Source: Burkholderiales bacterium (lineage in GTDB: Bacteria; Pseudomonadota; Gammaproteobacteria; Burkholderiales; Usitatibacteraceae). Taken from it: a stretch of 22,549 bases of DNA. The translations under genes and the position numbers were made by a program. Positions within the stretch are counted from its first letter, which is position 1. Every line of letters starts with the position of its first letter. Location: contig JAJAYN010000153.1 of the NCBI GenBank assembly GCA_026786225.1, positions 1 through 22,549 of the forward strand. The letters run 5' to 3'. Of the stretch, positions 20,715-22,549 are shown in pieces. The notes beneath the pieces were generated by a model. It worked only from the letters and a program-made list of their open reading frames with translations. It was not told the DNA's origin and searched no databases.

Positions 20715-22549
20715 ATGCGCTTCTCCCGCACCCTGACTACCTGTTTGACCATTGTCACGCTGCTGCGAGTTGGCGACGCGCTTGCACAGGTGCCCATTGA
20801 GGCGGGGCAAATGCAGACGCCGGTCAATCAGTTCGTTAAGCGCGAGCTTTTCCCACAGTTCGAGTACTTTTTCGAAAAACTCGTCACGGAACGAGAGCGC
20901 ACCCAAATCGACGGCGTGGCCGCATTCAACGGCAAAGACAAGTTTCTGCCCGGCAAGATTGCCGTCGGTCTGAGCCATCTGCTGCTCAACACGCCGCGTG
21001 ACGATCCGCGATTCGCACGCTTTCTCAAGGGCTATCGCGACATCGCCGACATGACCGTCGGCATGGATAACGATACCTGGGGTGTTTACTACTACTTGCT
21101 CGCACTCAACAAATTGAAGCGTGCCGGGTTGCTCGATGAGGCCGTCGATGCCGCCACGCTTGCGACGCTAAAGCAAAAGCTAGATTGGCGCCACTTCGTT
21201 ACCACGCCCGATTACAAGCTGATTAATCTCCCGACCAACTACTACGGTGTGGCATTCAGCGTCGCGCGCCTGCGCTTCCTGCTGGGTTGGGAAGACGATA
21301 GTGGCAGCAAGGCGCTTCTGGCGCGCATGCTCGCCCACTACGAAAAATACTCCGGCAAGTTTGGTTTCTCGGACGAGACCGACGGCGAAGGCCGCTTTGA
21401 TCGCTACAGCATCCTGTTGATCGCCGAAGTCTGCCAACGCTACGTCGAGACCGGGCTAACGGTGACGCCGGAACTCAAAGCGTTGCTGCGCAAGTCGGCG
21501 GACATCGCCTTCAACCTCGGCACGGCCAATGGCGAGGGTTTCACCTTCGGTCGCAGCATTGGCCCCTATGGCGACACGTCGATCATGGAAATTCTTACCG
21601 TGGCCGCCCACCTCGGCGTGCTGACGCCTGAAGAAAAGCAATATGCCTACACCTACACCGCACGCATCGTCGAGCGCTATGCGCGCTTCTGGGTTGACCC
21701 CAAGATGCGCTCGGTCGACATGTGGGGCAAGGGTCGGCGCACCGACGCGTATCGCGGCAAGCACCGCATCCTCGGCGAAAATTTTTCGCTGCTGCACCAA
21801 CTGGTCTCGGCTTCTGACGCCTGGGGCCGCGCAGGGTTCGACGACAAACCGCCGAAAAACGACCTGGCAGCCTGGCTCGAACGCACCCAGCCGACGTTCA
21901 ATATGGTCTGGTTCGCCAAGGGTGAATACGATCGCGCACTCGCCATCTTTCGCGATCGCCAGCATGTATTCAGCCTCCTGATGGTGAACGGCGGCACCGG
22001 CCAGCACGCCAACAGCCCGTATTATCCGTTGCCCTTTGCGAGCGACATCATCGCCGGCGTAGCCGACAGTGGCTGGAAGCACGCGCAGCTTCTACCGAAA
22101 TTCAAACTGGCCGATGGCAGCGAACTGTTGCCCACGGCCTTTCTAAAAAACATCCGCGAAGAGAAATCGGCATCGCAATATCGCGTCGACTATCGACAAG
22201 ATGAACTGACGCGGCTGGGTGCTGGCGCCCCGGTAAAAGACACGCGCCTCACGGTGGCGACGCGCTACACGCTGGAGCCGGGGATAATCACGCGCACCGA
22301 TACGTTCACACCGACTGTGCCGGTCGAGGTCGCCGAAGCCAGTCTGGAATTCGCCTCCTTTTCGCGCCAAGGGACGCGCCAAGGGACTGCCGACGGTGGC
22401 CGTATTGAATTCAAGCAAGGCGTGGTCACGTCCTTTGAGGTCGAAGGCATCGGCGCATGCATCGCGGAAGCGCTCGCCGACGATCCCGACTATCGCTCAA
22501 CCACCGCCGCCATGAATACCCGCGTGCGGTGCGCGCGCGGCCCCTTCAC
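20715..22549 (+). CDS. Large secreted protein of unknown family, candidate polyuronate-active enzyme (3' end outside window)
   Basis: An open frame runs from the ATG at 20715 to the window edge without a stop (611 complete codons). It has a signal peptide (MRFSRTL, hydrophobic core, cleavage near ALA-QVP, residue 24). The body up to about residue 400 is rich in amphipathic helices with aromatic and Asn/Arg/Tyr clusters: MDNDTWGVYYYLLALN (about 117-132), LPTNYYGVAFSVARLRFLLG (172-191), DGEGRFDRYS (223-232) and FGRSIGPYGDTS (278-289). This resembles an (alpha/alpha) toroid. The part after about residue 490 looks beta-rich. That layout recalls polysaccharide lyases or glycuronyl hydrolases, but I cannot name a family. 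The promoter and operators put it in the uronate regulon. A GAGGA lies just before the ATG, at short spacing. Confidence 0.8.
   Translation, partial: MRFSRTLTTCLTIVTLLRVGDALAQVPIEAGQMQTPVNQFVKRELFPQFEYFFEKLVTERERTQIDGVAAFNGKDKFLPGKIAVGLSHLLLNTPRDDPRFARFLKGYRDIADMTVGMDNDTWGVYYYLLALNKLKRAGLLDEAVDAATLATLKQKLDWRHFVTTPDYKLINLPTNYYGVAFSVARLRFLLGWEDDSGSKALLARMLAHYEKYSGKFGFSDETDGEGRFDRYSILLIAEVCQRYVETGLTVTPELKALLRKSADIAFNLGTANGEGFTFGRSIGPYGDTSIMEILTVAAHLGVLTPEEKQYAYTYTARIVERYARFWVDPKMRSVDMWGKGRRTDAYRGKHRILGENFSLLHQLVSASDAWGRAGFDDKPPKNDLAAWLERTQPTFNMVWFAKGEYDRALAIFRDRQHVFSLLMVNGGTGQHANSPYYPLPFASDIIAGVADSGWKHAQLLPKFKLADGSELLPTAFLKNIREEKSASQYRVDYRQDELTRLGAGAPVKDTRLTVATRYTLEPGIITRTDTFTPTVPVEVAEASLEFASFSRQGTRQGTADGGRIEFKQGVVTSFEVEGIGACIAEALADDPDYRSTTAAMNTRVRCARGPF

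Noticed and set aside
20613..20978. Minus-strand frame across the start of the secreted-protein gene
   Set aside because: It is antisense to a long open frame with a signal peptide and promoter. Its composition (His, Arg and Gln-rich) is that of a shadow.
21456..22082. 208-residue minus-strand frame within the secreted-protein gene
   Set aside because: The plus-strand frame is uninterrupted over the same bases and has coding-like codon use. The antisense frame is a GC-rich artefact.

Overview
The window looks like chromosomal DNA from a GC-rich proteobacterium, most likely a betaproteobacterium. That assignment is inferred from base composition and gene content: a TRAP-type uronate uptake locus, an ABC_sub_bind-family binding protein and an isoquinoline-oxidoreductase-type molybdoenzyme. 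There is no 16S or other marker gene, so it is tentative. I saw no tRNA, rRNA, CRISPR array, transposase or phage gene.

Bases 1-2357 (plus strand) hold four unlinked housekeeping or unknown genes: a MazG-like nucleotide pyrophosphohydrolase, a PPC/DUF296 protein, a three-helix membrane protein and a class V (isopenicillin N epimerase-like) aminotransferase.

Bases 2371-8920 (minus strand) are a tightly packed signalling cluster. In transcription order it encodes a small protein with collagen-like Gly-X-Y repeats, a clostripain-like (C11, caspase-fold) cysteine peptidase, a membrane sensor histidine kinase, a CheY-like receiver, a receiver fused to a class III nucleotide cyclase, a GAF/LuxR transcription factor, and a probable 50-residue protein that has a near-perfect Shine-Dalgarno sequence but an ATT start. 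Several neighbours overlap or lie within 30 bases. A periplasmic ABC-type binding protein with no permease (8983-9954, plus) is transcribed divergently. This peptidase-plus-phosphorelay-plus-cyclase arrangement is my best candidate for an undescribed system.

Bases 10219-13923 hold an aldo/keto reductase (plus), preceded by several inverted repeats, and a two-subunit molybdenum hydroxylase of the IorA/IorB type (minus).

Bases 14116-22549 are a uronate-use locus. On the minus strand, uronate dehydrogenase (udh), an SMP-30 lactonase and a three-part TRAP transporter form one run. Divergent from it are a LacI-family regulator and, after a 595-base regulatory region, a large secreted protein of unknown family that runs off the window. 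Five copies of a GGAAAACGTTTTCC-like palindrome sit in the two control regions. Two of them lie directly behind TTGACA-type promoters, at the expected transcription starts of udh and of the secreted-protein gene. The simplest reading is one LacI-controlled regulon: a secreted enzyme releases uronates from a polymer, the TRAP system imports them, Udh oxidises them to aldarolactones and the SMP-30 protein opens the lactones.
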